Notes under the pieces: generated by a model
Told to the model about the DNA's origin: nothing
Database searches by the model: none
Seen by the model: only the letters and a program-made list of their open reading frames with translations
Shown here: piece after piece, positions 28,412-38,411 of the stretch
Numbering within the stretch: the first letter of the stretch is position 1
Layout: each line of letters opens with the position of its first letter
Translations under genes and position numbers: made by a program
DNA from: Bacteroidota bacterium
GTDB taxonomy: Bacteria; Bacteroidota; Bacteroidia; Chitinophagales; Saprospiraceae
DNA length: 40,223 bases
Direction: 5' to 3'
NCBI GenBank assembly: GCA_029567325.1
Contig: JAKQLF010000298.1
Span: 1 to 40,223, forward strand

Positions 28412-29281
28412 ATGAAGAAATTTACCTTTGGAATATTTGTGTTTATGACTTTAACTTCCTGTATGAATGAACCAAATTTAGATATACAAGGACATCGAGG
28501 TTGCCGAGGATTGATGCCCGAAAATACCATCGAAGGATTTCTCAAGGCTTGTGAATTGGGCGTTACCACACTCGAGATGGATGTGGTGGTTTCTACTGAC
28601 GGCCAAGTTGTCGTCTCTCATGAGCCTTTTTTCAACCATGAAATTACCATCAGCCCATTTGAAGCGCCTATTACTGAGGCCAACGAAAAAGAATTCAACA
28701 TTTATCAAATGACAACTCCTACTTTACAAAAATTTGACGTGGGAAGTAAAGTCCATCCTCGATTTCCAAATCAGGAAAAATTAAAAACCTATAAACCAAT
28801 TTTGAGTGAAGTAGTCAATGCAGTAAATAATGCTGGCTTCAAACCACATTACAATATCGAAATAAAAAGAACAGTCGAGGGTGACGGTGTTTTTCATCCA
28901 GATGCTTTTAGTTTTACCAAACTCGTCGTTGAAAACGTAAATAATTTAGGAATTGCTGAGGTAACTACCATTCAATCATTTGACCACGATTGCCTCAATT
29001 TTACTAAACTATTTGCAAAAGATTTAAAAACTGTCATGCTTGTAGAGGATGAAAATACGCTGAATTGGCATCTTGATAAACTTGATCATCTACCCTACGC
29101 TTACAGCCCTGACTACCAACTCGTAGACGCACAACTGGTGAAAGCATGTCACGATAAAAATATAAAAATCATACCATGGACTGTAAATGAAGTGCAGGAC
29201 ATTCAAAAAATGATTACACTGGGCGTAGATGGCATCATTTCTGACTATCCTGATAGGGTAATTGCTACGGTGAGAAATTAA
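28412..29281 (+). CDS. Glycerophosphodiester phosphodiesterase lipoprotein
   Basis: The enzyme hydrolyses glycerophosphodiesters to glycerol-3-phosphate and an alcohol. A lipobox LTSC with Cys17 predicts a lipid-anchored envelope protein. The TIM-barrel domain starts at once with the catalytic QGHRGCRGLMPENTIEGF, followed by the metal-binding LEMDVVVSTDGQVVVSHEP, NIEIKR and the late NEVQDIQKMITLGVDGIISD, all typical of GDPD family members. Length 289 is normal. Its role is probably phospholipid headgroup salvage. Confidence 0.92.
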   Translation: MKKFTFGIFVFMTLTSCMNEPNLDIQGHRGCRGLMPENTIEGFLKACELGVTTLEMDVVVSTDGQVVVSHEPFFNHEITISPFEAPITEANEKEFNIYQMTTPTLQKFDVGSKVHPRFPNQEKLKTYKPILSEVVNAVNNAGFKPHYNIEIKRTVEGDGVFHPDAFSFTKLVVENVNNLGIAEVTTIQSFDHDCLNFTKLFAKDLKTVMLVEDENTLNWHLDKLDHLPYAYSPDYQLVDAQLVKACHDKNIKIIPWTVNEVQDIQKMITLGVDGIISDYPDRVIATVRN

Positions 29282-29290
29282 AAAAATGTC

Positions 29291-30256
29291 ATGCCAGTAA
29301 TCCTGAACGAATCATATATACCTAGCTTGATATTGAGGAATGGTCACCTCAATACCTTAAACGCTTATTTATTCCGCAAACAAAAGTTTCCTGCTTTTGA
29401 CAGAGAAAGGATTTATACACCAGATGATGACTTCCTGGATTTGGACTGGATCAAACAAGGAAGTAAGAAGCTTGCCATTTTACTACATGGATTGGAAGGG
29501 AGCACAAGTTCTCAATACATCATAGGCATGACCAATAATCTTTCACAAGCAGGTTTTGACGTGATTGCAGTAAATCATCGTTCTTGTAGTGGCGAGATGA
29601 ATCTTAAAAAGTCCTTTTACCACAGTGGTTTTGTAGATGATTTTGTATTTATTCTTGAAAAATATCATCGTGAATACGAGTCCGTCACTGCAATAGGTTA
29701 TAGTCTGGGTGGAAATGTTTTACTCAGGTATTCGGGTCTTTATGCAGGGAGATATCCATTAAATTTGGAGCGCATCATATCTGTTTCTGCACCTTGCGAT
29801 CTACATGGCTCAAGTTTGCGATTGTTGGAAACACAAAACATAATCTATGCTCAGCAATTTTTGAAAACCTTAAAGCACAAAATCTTTTTGAAATCTGAAA
29901 AGTTTCCAGATGTGGATGCTGCTCAGTTTTCAAAAGTAAAAACACTTTGGGATTTTGACGAATATTATACGGCACCCTTACACGGTTTTAAAGATGCGAT
30001 GGATTATTACACAACATGTAGTTCGTTGCAAGTACTAAACAAGATTTCGATTCCCACCTATCTAATTTCAGCTTTAGATGATCCGTTTCTATCTACGACG
30101 TGTTATCCCTATCAACAAGCGAGTGATCACCCATACTTCCATTTCATACCATTGAAATATGGTGGCCATGTAGGATTTTCCTATCAAGCTACACTTTCGT
30201 TTGCCGATAAGATCATTATGAAATTATTGAAAAACGGTACAGAAACATCTTTTTAG
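29291..30256 (+). CDS. YheT-type alpha/beta hydrolase
   Basis: This 321-residue alpha/beta-hydrolase-fold protein has the nucleophile elbow GYSLGGN with Ser138 and the oxyanion strand LLHGLEGSTSS. The late GGHVGF motif supplies the catalytic His. The N-terminal NGHLNTLNAYLFRK segment and the HRSCSGEMN loop match the YheT (ABHD1/3-like) esterase group. The physiological substrate is unknown; short-chain esters or lipids are likely. It is the third gene of the murI operon. Confidence 0.85.
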   Translation: MPVILNESYIPSLILRNGHLNTLNAYLFRKQKFPAFDRERIYTPDDDFLDLDWIKQGSKKLAILLHGLEGSTSSQYIIGMTNNLSQAGFDVIAVNHRSCSGEMNLKKSFYHSGFVDDFVFILEKYHREYESVTAIGYSLGGNVLLRYSGLYAGRYPLNLERIISVSAPCDLHGSSLRLLETQNIIYAQQFLKTLKHKIFLKSEKFPDVDAAQFSKVKTLWDFDEYYTAPLHGFKDAMDYYTTCSSLQVLNKISIPTYLISALDDPFLSTTCYPYQQASDHPYFHFIPLKYGGHVGFSYQATLSFADKIIMKLLKNGTETSF

Positions 30257-30408
30257 CTTTTCTTTTCTGAACTCGTTGGCTGTCTTTTACTTACACATCA
30301 TATTATATAAATTCGCTATATGAGTGATAAATTTTAGAAAGTCTGTGAAATTTTAAAATAATTTTTACATTATTTTGCGTTATAAATTCGTCTCCACAAA
30401 AAAAGAGT

Positions 30409-31392
30409 ATGTATTACAACACGTTTGCACTAGAAAAAGCCAATAGAGGTAAAGGCATGAGGATCTCAGTCATCGCACACTTGTTGCTATTACTCATCGC
30501 TTTTTTCTATTACTTCCAGGTGGAGGTCAAAAATCCGGATCCAGATAAACCATATAGAATATATGTTCAATATCAGAATTTCGAAGAAAGTTCTTTGAGT
30601 ACCTATGCCCATGCTGATGTAGGTGAATCGAGACCAAAATCAGAAGAAGTAGAATTGCTCTCACCAAAAATATTGGAGACCGTCATAGAGAAACATCCAG
30701 AGATGGAAATTCCAAAACCACAAGTGGTCATTGCCCCCACTCCCCCTCCTACTCCGACTGTCAATGAGACGGTTGTTGAAGAAAGTCCGGTTGTGGTGGA
30801 AGAAAGCCCTCAAGTGGTGGAAAAACCCATTCCTGTAGAAGCACCGGTAGTAAAACCTAGTCCAGAACCTGCAAAAGTTCCGACGCCACCAGCACCTTCT
30901 CCAAGTCCACCAAAACAAGAAACCAGTACACCAAGTGGAAGCACTGCGGATACAGGTGGGAAAACTGCTGGCGATAAACCAGCTTCCAAAACTGATGGCA
31001 ATGGTTCTGGAAAATCCAATACAGGTACAGGTCCGGGAAGTGATTCTGGTCCAGATAAAACAAGTGGAAAAGCAAATGGCCAAGATGGAAGCGGATCGTA
31101 TGATGGATCTGGAAATGGTATTTTTGGTAGAAAGGTTGTTTATAGAAACTATTCAGGCATTCCTTTGACCAAATCTGGGAAGATTGTCATGAAAGTATGT
31201 ATAAATAGATCTGGTAATGTGGTTTACGTTGAATTACTTGAGCTTGAGACAACCATCAGAGATAGGGAAACATTGAGAAAAACGTTGATTGCTGCACGTG
31301 GCTATAAATTTGAATCAGATACCAAAGCACCAGCGGAAGAGTGTGGTAAATTATCTGTCGTATTGGATATCAATGCTTTTAAAATCAAATAA
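30409..31392 (+). CDS. TonB-like energy transducer with Pro- and Gly-rich linker
   Basis: The 327-residue protein has a cytoplasmic N-terminus, one membrane anchor (RISVIAHLLLLLIAFFYYF, about residues 18-36), a Pro/Glu/Val-rich spacer (about 90-170), a Gly/Ser/Asp-rich low-complexity linker (about 170-237) and a C-terminal ~85-residue domain starting YRNYSGIPLTKSGKIVMKV. The latter reads like the small alpha/beta domain of Bacteroidota TonB/TolA homologues. It may pass proton-motive energy to TonB-dependent receptors. The ExbB/ExbD partners are not adjacent. Its stop overlaps the next start (TAATG), coupling it to the PLP enzyme gene, an unusual pairing. Confidence 0.72.
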   Translation: MYYNTFALEKANRGKGMRISVIAHLLLLLIAFFYYFQVEVKNPDPDKPYRIYVQYQNFEESSLSTYAHADVGESRPKSEEVELLSPKILETVIEKHPEMEIPKPQVVIAPTPPPTPTVNETVVEESPVVVEESPQVVEKPIPVEAPVVKPSPEPAKVPTPPAPSPSPPKQETSTPSGSTADTGGKTAGDKPASKTDGNGSGKSNTGTGPGSDSGPDKTSGKANGQDGSGSYDGSGNGIFGRKVVYRNYSGIPLTKSGKIVMKVCINRSGNVVYVELLELETTIRDRETLRKTLIAARGYKFESDTKAPAEECGKLSVVLDINAFKIK

Positions 31393-32555
31393 TGGACAAA
31401 GATGAAATTATTTTTCATCTGGCAGAGGACAGAGCCAGGTATTTTGAAGCTGTCACTCCACCTATCATCCAGTCTAGTAATTTTGTTTTTGAGTCAATTG
31501 CCGACTTGAGACAAAAAGTGGTAGCCGAGTCAGAAAATTATGTTTATTCGAGAGGCATCAATCCAACCGTTGATATTTTGCGCAAAAAAATTGCCGCTTT
31601 GGAAAATGCAGAGGATGCATTGGTCGTAGGAAGTGGTGTTGCGGCCATTTCTTGTGCAGTCATGGCCAATCTAAAAATGGGCGATCATGTATTATGCATT
31701 GACAAACCTTACAGTTGGACCAAAAAATTATTTGACCAATATTTACCTAAATTTGGCATCTCTGTAGATTATTTTGTTTGGGAAAATCAAGAATCTTTTC
31801 AATCACAAATTAAGGAAAATACGCAATTGGTTTTTCTTGAAAGCCCCAACTCTTTGACATTCGAACTGCAAGATCTGGGTGTGATTGGTGAAATTTGCAA
31901 ATCAAAAGGAATTATTACTGTCATTGACAACAGTCATACCTCTCCTTTATATCAAAAACCTATAAACTTTGGAATTGACATTGTTGTACATTCTGCTACC
32001 AAATACCTCAATGGGCACAGTGATGTGATGATGGGAGTGATCTGTAGTTCTCAGGAGATGATTAAAAAAATCTTTTATGGAGAATATATGACACTAGGTC
32101 CAGTGGTATCTGCGAATGATGCTTATTTGGCAATAAGAGGATTGCGCACTTTATCCGTAAGATTGGAACAATCAGATAAGACCTGTTACCAATTGTTTCA
32201 TTTTTTCAAAAACCATCCAAAAGTACGAAAGGTATACTACCCGCTCGATCCAGATGGACCTCAATACGACATTGCCCAAAAGCAAATGAGCGGCAATGGT
32301 GGCTTGATTTCTATAGAACTTGATGTTGAAACTAAAGAGGAAGTCAATGCTTTTGTTGACAAAATTTCTAAATTTATGATGGCTGCTTCCTGGGGCGGTT
32401 ATGAATCTCTCTTTTTACCCACTTTAGCTTTTTACGATATTCCTGGTTGGAAAAATCCGGTGTTGCCATTCCAACTCATCAGGTTTTATGTCGGATTGGA
32501 AGACTTTGATTATTTAGTAGCCGATCTCGACGAGGCATTCAATGCTATAAGTTAA
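31392..32555 (+). CDS. Cys/Met metabolism PLP-dependent enzyme (trans-sulfuration family)
   Basis: This 387-residue fold-type I PLP enzyme resembles cystathionine beta-lyase, gamma-synthase and methionine gamma-lyase. Family features are the N-terminal TPPIIQSSNFVF, the YVYSRGINPTVDILRKKIAALE segment, the VVGSGVAAISCAVMANL phosphate cup, and the PLP Lys in VVHSATKYLNGHSDV. The exact reaction cannot be assigned. It is translationally coupled to the TonB-like gene before it and converges with the DUF3820 gene after it. Confidence 0.88.
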   Translation: MDKDEIIFHLAEDRARYFEAVTPPIIQSSNFVFESIADLRQKVVAESENYVYSRGINPTVDILRKKIAALENAEDALVVGSGVAAISCAVMANLKMGDHVLCIDKPYSWTKKLFDQYLPKFGISVDYFVWENQESFQSQIKENTQLVFLESPNSLTFELQDLGVIGEICKSKGIITVIDNSHTSPLYQKPINFGIDIVVHSATKYLNGHSDVMMGVICSSQEMIKKIFYGEYMTLGPVVSANDAYLAIRGLRTLSVRLEQSDKTCYQLFHFFKNHPKVRKVYYPLDPDGPQYDIAQKQMSGNGGLISIELDVETKEEVNAFVDKISKFMMAASWGGYESLFLPTLAFYDIPGWKNPVLPFQLIRFYVGLEDFDYLVADLDEAFNAIS

Positions 32556-32576
32556 TTTAACCTACAATCTAGATTT

Positions 32577-32834
32577 TTACTTCTGGTTGGATGCCAGCCT
32601 CTTTTTCAAATCCTTGAGCAGAATATCCATGCCATTGGTTTTTATTTCCAATGTATTTTCCAATAATTGACCAATTCGCCCTTTGGGAAAACCTTTGGCT
32701 CTAAACCACAATAAATAGGCTTCCGGCAAATCCCCGATGATTACACCTTGATACTTACCAAATGGCATGCGCATCTTGCATATTTCAATCAAAATGTCCT
32801 TATCTACTTCATTTTTCCAATCAAATTCTTCCAA
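32577..32834 (-). CDS. DUF3820 family protein
   Basis: This 85-residue protein carries the DUF3820 core MPFGKYQGVIIGDLPEAYLL and the following FRAKGFPKGRIGQLL, with TLEIKTNGMDILL nearby. The family is small, cytosolic and of unknown biochemical role. The start is TTG at 32834, preceded by an AAAAAGG sequence; an in-frame TAG is four codons upstream. It appears to be a single-gene unit. Confidence 0.82.
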   Translation of the reverse strand: MEEFDWKNEVDKDILIEICKMRMPFGKYQGVIIGDLPEAYLLWFRAKGFPKGRIGQLLENTLEIKTNGMDILLKDLKKRLASNQK

Positions 32835-33023
32835 CCTTTTTACCTATTTGATGATTCAACATTCAAACATACATAACAGAACTTTAAGCACCGTCCTAAA
32901 ATATAGAAATCGAATCTCTATACGGTAAATTTTAAAGTTCGTCTATTATTTATCAAAAAAGACTACTTTTGTTTTATCATTGCCTTTATAATTTAACATT
33001 TAATGGCTTGAGAAATATTTCCG

Positions 33024-33650
33024 ATGCATAAAACTGACCAGATTCTGTACCAAGATTCCAAAAAATCTTCTATCACCAAGAGTAGAAAGGAAATTTCTCA
33101 AAAAATCAAGTCACATTATGACTTCCTAAAAACAGCGCTTGAGGATATCAAGACGACCGGTTCTATTGCATCAAGTTCAAGATTTCTAGTTTCGAAATTA
33201 TTGGAAAAGATTGACTTCTCAAAAACAACAAGTATTGTGGAATTTGGAGCAGGGCTTGGTTCTGTGACTTTCCCAATTCTGCAACACATGTCACCAAACG
33301 CACATTTTCTTTCGTTTGAGATCAACAATAATTTTTTAGAAAGTCTGTCCAAAATAAAAGACAATCGATTTAAGCTCATCAATGACAGTGCTGCAAATTT
33401 GGGTGATTATGTTGCGAATGAAAGTGTAGATGTGATTGTGTCTTCACTTCCGCTCAAAAATATCGACGATCAAATCAAAGAAGAAATCATCAAGGCAAGT
33501 TTGTTGGGTCTCAAAAAAGGTGGTCTCTACATCCAATATCAATATTCTCTCAGCGATTATTCTTGGCTGAAAAAACATTTTGAAGAAGTAGAATTGGACT
33601 TCACTGCCTTAAATATACCACCTGCCTTCGTCTACATTTGCAAAAAATAA
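33024..33650 (+). CDS. SAM-dependent methyltransferase, phospholipid N-methyltransferase-like
   Basis: This class I Rossmann methyltransferase has 208 residues. The SAM-binding motif I is IVEFGAGLGSVTFPIL, preceded by GSIASSSRFLVSKLLEKI, a segment seen in PmtA-type phospholipid and rRNA dimethyladenosine-type enzymes. Acidic motif II is HFLSFEINNNFLESL, and motif IV (VDVIVSSLPL) has a degenerate catalytic loop. The long basic N-terminal helix could bind membrane or RNA. The most likely role is phosphatidylethanolamine methylation, with moderate certainty. Confidence 0.68.
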   Translation: MHKTDQILYQDSKKSSITKSRKEISQKIKSHYDFLKTALEDIKTTGSIASSSRFLVSKLLEKIDFSKTTSIVEFGAGLGSVTFPILQHMSPNAHFLSFEINNNFLESLSKIKDNRFKLINDSAANLGDYVANESVDVIVSSLPLKNIDDQIKEEIIKASLLGLKKGGLYIQYQYSLSDYSWLKKHFEEVELDFTALNIPPAFVYICKK

Positions 33651-33683
33651 GCTCTTATTTTATCCAATAAAGTCAAAAAAAAA

Positions 33684-33719
33684 AGATTCTTAACCCCCAG
33701 TGTGGAAGGCCAAGAATCT
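33684..33719. terminator. Bidirectional terminator between methyltransferase and receptor genes
   Basis: AGATTCTT (33684-33691) pairs with AAGAATCT (33712-33719). A run of A precedes the stem and a long run of T follows, so it can stop transcription from both convergent neighbours. Confidence 0.8.
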
Positions 33720-33743
33720 CTAATTTTTTTTTTTATTGCATGT

Positions 33744-36467
33744 TTAGAAGTTAAAACCTATTCTGCCAAATAAATACATGCCATCAGAACCCATTTGAAC
33801 GGAATCATTAAATCCACCCTGATCTGTCCAACCATCAAATTGGGGCGTAGGATAGGCGCCAAAAATATTATTTGCGCCAATGGTCAACCTCAATTTACTG
33901 GCAATTTGATAACTCAAACTCATATCTAAAGTGCCCATTGCCTTATAAACATCCGTTGCCTTGCTATATAATTCATCAGCCTCTGATTGATTTGTTGCTG
34001 GCGTATCTACCCATTGAAAATCCTGAATTTCTACTTGACTGAATTGTGTCCATGTCAGGAATGCATCCAATTTCCCACTGGTAAATCCCAAGTTCGCTGC
34101 AAACTTATATTTGGGAGCTGCTGCTTCCAAGTATGACCTTGAAAAAGGACCAAAGAAAGTAAATGGATTGAGACTTCCAGCGTTCACTCTTTTAATCTCT
34201 GTGTTATTGACGTTTCCCGCAATACCAAAAGTAAGTGATTGAGTGTAGGCATCATTGAGGTATTTTTTATACGTAAGAACCACGTCTACGCCTGTTGTTT
34301 TGGTGTCCGCGCCATTTGCAAAAAATTGAGCAGCCTCAGCGCCTACATTCAAATCAGACACATCAAATACATCTGTAAGTATGATCCTATCGTTGACATT
34401 GATCAAATAACCATCGACCGTTGCTGTAAAATTTGATTTTTTAAATGTAAATCCACCTGCAAAATTTGTTGCTGTTTCTTGTTTTAATGGGTCAATGCCA
34501 AAAGCCTTTGCGACACTGCTGGTATTGGAAGCAAGCAATGTCTGCAAAGATTCTCCCGCTACAATATTAGTAAAGATGAGGTTGTAATGAATTTGAGCCA
34601 GTGAGGGTGCCCGGAATCCCGAGGAAACTGAGCCTCTCAGCGCAAATTGATCAGAAAAGCTGTACCTACTTGCTAGTTTATAATTGAAAGTACTGCCAAA
34701 ATCACTATAATTCTCAAATCTTATTGCTCCTCCAAGTAAAAATGCCTTAGTGAAATTCATTTCTACATCACCGTAAATACCCAAATTGGTACGCCCTTCA
34801 TCTACTTCATTGGCAGGTGAGTAACCGGGAAAACCTTGTGATCCACCTCCTGGTTGTTGTCCAAACTCGTTGACAAAAGGTGTTTGAGTAGCTGCATTTG
34901 TTATGGCTTTGCCATTTACATCGTAGGTGGCATATGAGCCTTCTTCACCTGCAAAAATGTCAAACTTCTCTGAACGAAATTCTGTACCAAAAGCTATGTT
35001 CAAGCCTGAACCAACACTTTTGATGAATTTTGAAAAATCAAGTGAAGTAACATTCATACGCAATCCATGCCCACCTGCATCAAATTCTGTAGGAGATTTA
35101 CTTCCCAAAGATGCATTGTTGGTTCCTTTGATGGTGTAATGAAAATCATTATTCCCATAAGTATTGCTGATGTCGGCTTTCCATTCTTTTGGTAAAGAAA
35201 GCCTAAATCCACCTGTAATAGCATTGTCTAAAATTTTGGATGTAATCCGAGGCGTAAATCCATTGGGATATAGAGAAGGGACAGCTCTGTCGTCTCCTTC
35301 TGGTCCTGGAGCAGATCGAGAAAAAGCATTTGCGTCGGTATAGCGATCTCCCCATGTTCCAAAGGCATAAAATTCCGCAGATTTTCCAATCGGCAAAGCC
35401 GCATTACCTACCAATTGATACTGATCTACAGCTGCAGATCCATAACCTTTTCTCCAATCAAATCCTGGCCTCAAGGTTTTATCTTTACTCAGAAATTCAC
35501 CACCCACATTGATATATCCACCTTTATCACCCAGGCCAATTCCATAGTTTAAAGCTACTCTGGCGGTATTGCCATCAAAGCTTTTTTCTTTTCCATCCAG
35601 TCTGTTTTTACCGTCCACATTAAAAAGTTCAGGCTCCCAGCCGTCTTGCGTATCAAAAATTTGCTGGGCAAAATCTCCTCCGCGTTTGGTACTGTAAGCA
35701 CCATAGGTGACACTGCCTTCCACACCATCTGTCTGGTCTTGCAAAACAATGTTGATTACACCGGCAATCGCATCCGATCCATATTGCGCTGAGGCTCCAT
35801 CTCTCAAAACTTCTATCCTTTTTATGGCTGATACAGGAATTGCATTTAAATCAGTTCCCGTATTTCCCCGGCCCCTTGTACCAAAAATATTGACCAAAGA
35901 TGACTGATGTCTTCGTTTACCATTGACTAATACTAGTGTTTGGTCCGGTCCCATGCCTCGCAAAGAGGCGGGATCCACGTGATCTGCTCCATCAGAACCA
36001 GATTGTTTAGTCGCATTAAATGAAGGGGCAGCATATTGTAATATTTGATTGATTTCTACCCTCCCATTTGTGGATGTTAGGTTTGCTACATCAATAATAT
36101 CTACCGCTACTGGAGAATTGGTCATGGTGCGATTATAACTGCGTGAACCAACTACTTGCACTTCACCAATCACCACACCTTCTTCCATAGTGACACTGAG
36201 TGTAGTCTGTCCAGCCATGACCTCAATATCCAAAGAACTATAACCAATGTAGCTGAAATGTAAAACAGTATTTGGTTTTGAAACCTCCAAAGTAAAATTG
36301 CCATCTATGTCTGTCGATGTTCCATTTGTTGTTCCATTTTCAGAGACATTGACGCCCAGTAAAAATTCCCCGTCACCAGATTTAACTTGACCGCTGATCA
36401 TCAACTGGCCTTGCATTGTCAAACATGCAAATGTAAAAAATAACAAAAAAAGTAAAGTTGTTTTCAT
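33744..36467 (-). CDS. TonB-dependent receptor with carboxypeptidase-regulatory-like domain
   Basis: This is an outer-membrane transporter of 907 residues. I start it at the ATG at 36467 (MKTTLLFLLFFTFACLTMQG), which begins a signal peptide; nine upstream codons in frame are unsupported. A carboxypeptidase-regulatory-like beta-sandwich (about 20-100, with VNVSENGTTNGTSTDIDGNF) precedes the plug domain (about 110-235, with LVNGKRRHQSSLVN and IKRIEVLRDGASAQYGSDAI). The 22-strand barrel follows and ends in the aromatic LFGRIGFNF. No SusD partner is adjacent, so it is not a classic SusCD pair. The substrate is unknown. Confidence 0.92.
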   Translation of the reverse strand: MKTTLLFLLFFTFACLTMQGQLMISGQVKSGDGEFLLGVNVSENGTTNGTSTDIDGNFTLEVSKPNTVLHFSYIGYSSLDIEVMAGQTTLSVTMEEGVVIGEVQVVGSRSYNRTMTNSPVAVDIIDVANLTSTNGRVEINQILQYAAPSFNATKQSGSDGADHVDPASLRGMGPDQTLVLVNGKRRHQSSLVNIFGTRGRGNTGTDLNAIPVSAIKRIEVLRDGASAQYGSDAIAGVINIVLQDQTDGVEGSVTYGAYSTKRGGDFAQQIFDTQDGWEPELFNVDGKNRLDGKEKSFDGNTARVALNYGIGLGDKGGYINVGGEFLSKDKTLRPGFDWRKGYGSAAVDQYQLVGNAALPIGKSAEFYAFGTWGDRYTDANAFSRSAPGPEGDDRAVPSLYPNGFTPRITSKILDNAITGGFRLSLPKEWKADISNTYGNNDFHYTIKGTNNASLGSKSPTEFDAGGHGLRMNVTSLDFSKFIKSVGSGLNIAFGTEFRSEKFDIFAGEEGSYATYDVNGKAITNAATQTPFVNEFGQQPGGGSQGFPGYSPANEVDEGRTNLGIYGDVEMNFTKAFLLGGAIRFENYSDFGSTFNYKLASRYSFSDQFALRGSVSSGFRAPSLAQIHYNLIFTNIVAGESLQTLLASNTSSVAKAFGIDPLKQETATNFAGGFTFKKSNFTATVDGYLINVNDRIILTDVFDVSDLNVGAEAAQFFANGADTKTTGVDVVLTYKKYLNDAYTQSLTFGIAGNVNNTEIKRVNAGSLNPFTFFGPFSRSYLEAAAPKYKFAANLGFTSGKLDAFLTWTQFSQVEIQDFQWVDTPATNQSEADELYSKATDVYKAMGTLDMSLSYQIASKLRLTIGANNIFGAYPTPQFDGWTDQGGFNDSVQMGSDGMYLFGRIGFNF

Positions 36468-36662
36468 TTGTTTGGTTTTAGAATATAAAAACAAAATATT
36501 GCTTGTACGCAGTAGGACTTATGGTTTACTCGCCATATTAAGCATATTAACAAAATAAATATACACTTCAATTTTCATTACAGAAATAAGTATTCAGGAT
36601 TTTTTTTTGAATATTTTCTAAAATTGTCATCTTCGTGGTTTCCTATTTTTTGAAGAACTAGT

Positions 36663-37151
36663 ATGCATCCAATAAAATACAGAAGATTATCGATTGAAGA
36701 GTTGACTCATCTTGAAGAAAAATTTATTCAATTTTTGGTAGTAAACGGTATTTCTGCAGAAGATTGGGTAAAGATCAAGTCAGAAAATCTAGATCAAACC
36801 AATGATTTGATCGACTCATTTTCTGACACCATTTTTGAAGGTTTAATGCAAAAGACCACCTTTTTTGAATATGCTGATTCAAAGATGATATTGAGTTATA
36901 AGGTGGATGATAAAAAAGCTATTTGTTACATCCTGATGATCAAAGCTGATAGTAATTTGGTTATTGATCCAGAAAAACCAGAGGCCTCCATTGCTGGAAT
37001 TTCTCCAGATGATTTCACATTAACAGTTGCAAGCAAAGAAATTCAAGGGGATAGGAATTTATTTGTTTACCAGGAACTTGAAAAAGGGCGATACATTTCA
37101 GACGGCAAATTATTTGATTTTTTTTCAAAACTCAACGACCAGCCAATTTAG
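36663..37151 (+). CDS. DUF6495-like conserved protein
   Basis: This 162-residue acidic, probably cytosolic protein starts MHPIKYRRLSIEELTHLEEK and continues FIQFLVVNGISAEDWVKIK, a pattern I associate with the Bacteroidota-restricted DUF6495 family. The function is unknown. The C-terminal half, predicted mostly beta, is longer than the core I recall. It lies between two convergent or divergent surface-protein genes and seems to be a single unit. Confidence 0.6.
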   Translation: MHPIKYRRLSIEELTHLEEKFIQFLVVNGISAEDWVKIKSENLDQTNDLIDSFSDTIFEGLMQKTTFFEYADSKMILSYKVDDKKAICYILMIKADSNLVIDPEKPEASIAGISPDDFTLTVASKEIQGDRNLFVYQELEKGRYISDGKLFDFFSKLNDQPI

Positions 37152-37205
37152 AAGTTACTTAGTTGATTTCTACAGCTGAATATTTAATTGACTTTGCACT
37201 CAATT

Positions 37206-38411
37206 TTATTTAAGCAGTAGAAAACTGCCAGCTTTACTGTAAGTCTGATTTTCACAGGTGTAACTTATCTTGTAAACATAACTACCACCAGGCATTGACT
37301 GGCCATCTTTGGTGCCATCCCACCGATCAGCTTTTGTATTGAGTGTTGTTACCCAACCACCCCATCTATCAATGATTTGAAAACTTTTGATATCATCTAC
37401 AATGAACGTGTTGGAGATACCAATGTCGTCATTGAGATCGTCGTTGTTTGGAGTAAAAGCTGCTGGTATTAATAAATCAGCACACTTTTTATCCTGCTGC
37501 TCTACCACGTTGATAGTGACTGTACTTAATTCTTCGCAGCCATTATTGGTGAGTGCCAATTCATACGTTGTACTTTCTTCTGGAGAGGCAATCACGTTGA
37601 GCGAATTTGGATCATCCAGGCCAGTTGTTGGTGTCCAAGTGAAATTATCTGCGCACAATGCTCCGACCACAATCTCTACTTCAGAACCTTTGAAAATGGT
37701 TGTGTCTTTGGTGGATATTCTGTCTGGAAATACATAACTTCTGACTAAATCTTGACGTGAAAGCGCTCGATTATAAATCGCAATTTCATCCAAAAGCCCA
37801 ACTAATTTGTCATCTCCGCCAGCACCACAAGGACTGCCGGAAAACCTTACCCTTGCGTTGCGACCAATAGGAATATTTCTATTCACTTCAGCCAAAGCAA
37901 CAGTTACATTATTGATAACAAGCGTATAATTTAATTCTGATTTTATCAAGGTCACCCTATTCCAACATCCAGGATCCACCTTACCTTGCAAAATGTAGTA
38001 TTGACTTACATTTTCTGCCAGTTCTACTACTATTTCTCCCGATTGTGGCACGTAGCGCATGTAAATGCTTGAATCCAAATCGCAAAAACTCTGGATGGAC
38101 AATAGATCTGTGGTATTGGACACAGAAGAAAGGTTGACATAAAAATCAATCGAAAAGTCTTTCGAAAAAATCTGGTTGATGTCCTGACCCAACTCTATTG
38201 TTTCTTGTCCGCTCATCAAAAAGCCGTCGCCATTTATGCCACAATTACATGCCAGATTTCCAGATGCTTTGGCATCATTTCCAAAACCGCTTTTTTCTGC
38301 TAAACTGCATTGGTCAAAGTCATAAAGAAACACAGGACTTTTCTGGGAAATACCTATGTTGTAAATAAATAGTGCAAAGACCCATAAAACAAAAAACCGC
38401 TTATCTACCAT
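37206..38411 (-). CDS. LamG-domain surface protein with type IX secretion C-terminal domain
   Basis: This secreted protein of about 401 residues starts at the ATG at 38411 (MVDKRFFVLWVFALFIYNIG), a signal peptide. A concanavalin/LamG-like domain spans about residues 28-210, with the typical closing GLLDEIAIYNRALSRQDLVR. A beta-sandwich of the Ig/PKD-like type follows (VEIVVGALCADNFTWTP...). The last ~90 residues (AAFTPNNDDLNDD..., FQIIDRWGGWV, PGGSYVYKI) form the gliding-motility-associated type B sorting domain recognised by the type IX system. It is probably a cell-surface or secreted adhesin or carbohydrate-binding protein. Export genes are not in the window. Confidence 0.85.
   Translation of the reverse strand: MVDKRFFVLWVFALFIYNIGISQKSPVFLYDFDQCSLAEKSGFGNDAKASGNLACNCGINGDGFLMSGQETIELGQDINQIFSKDFSIDFYVNLSSVSNTTDLLSIQSFCDLDSSIYMRYVPQSGEIVVELAENVSQYYILQGKVDPGCWNRVTLIKSELNYTLVINNVTVALAEVNRNIPIGRNARVRFSGSPCGAGGDDKLVGLLDEIAIYNRALSRQDLVRSYVFPDRISTKDTTIFKGSEVEIVVGALCADNFTWTPTTGLDDPNSLNVIASPEESTTYELALTNNGCEELSTVTINVVEQQDKKCADLLIPAAFTPNNDDLNDDIGISNTFIVDDIKSFQIIDRWGGWVTTLNTKADRWDGTKDGQSMPGGSYVYKISYTCENQTYSKAGSFLLLK

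Noticed and set aside
30661-31083. 140-codon minus-strand ORF rich in Trp, Cys and Phe
   Set aside because: Shadow of the Pro/Gly-rich linker of the TonB-like gene on the opposite strand.
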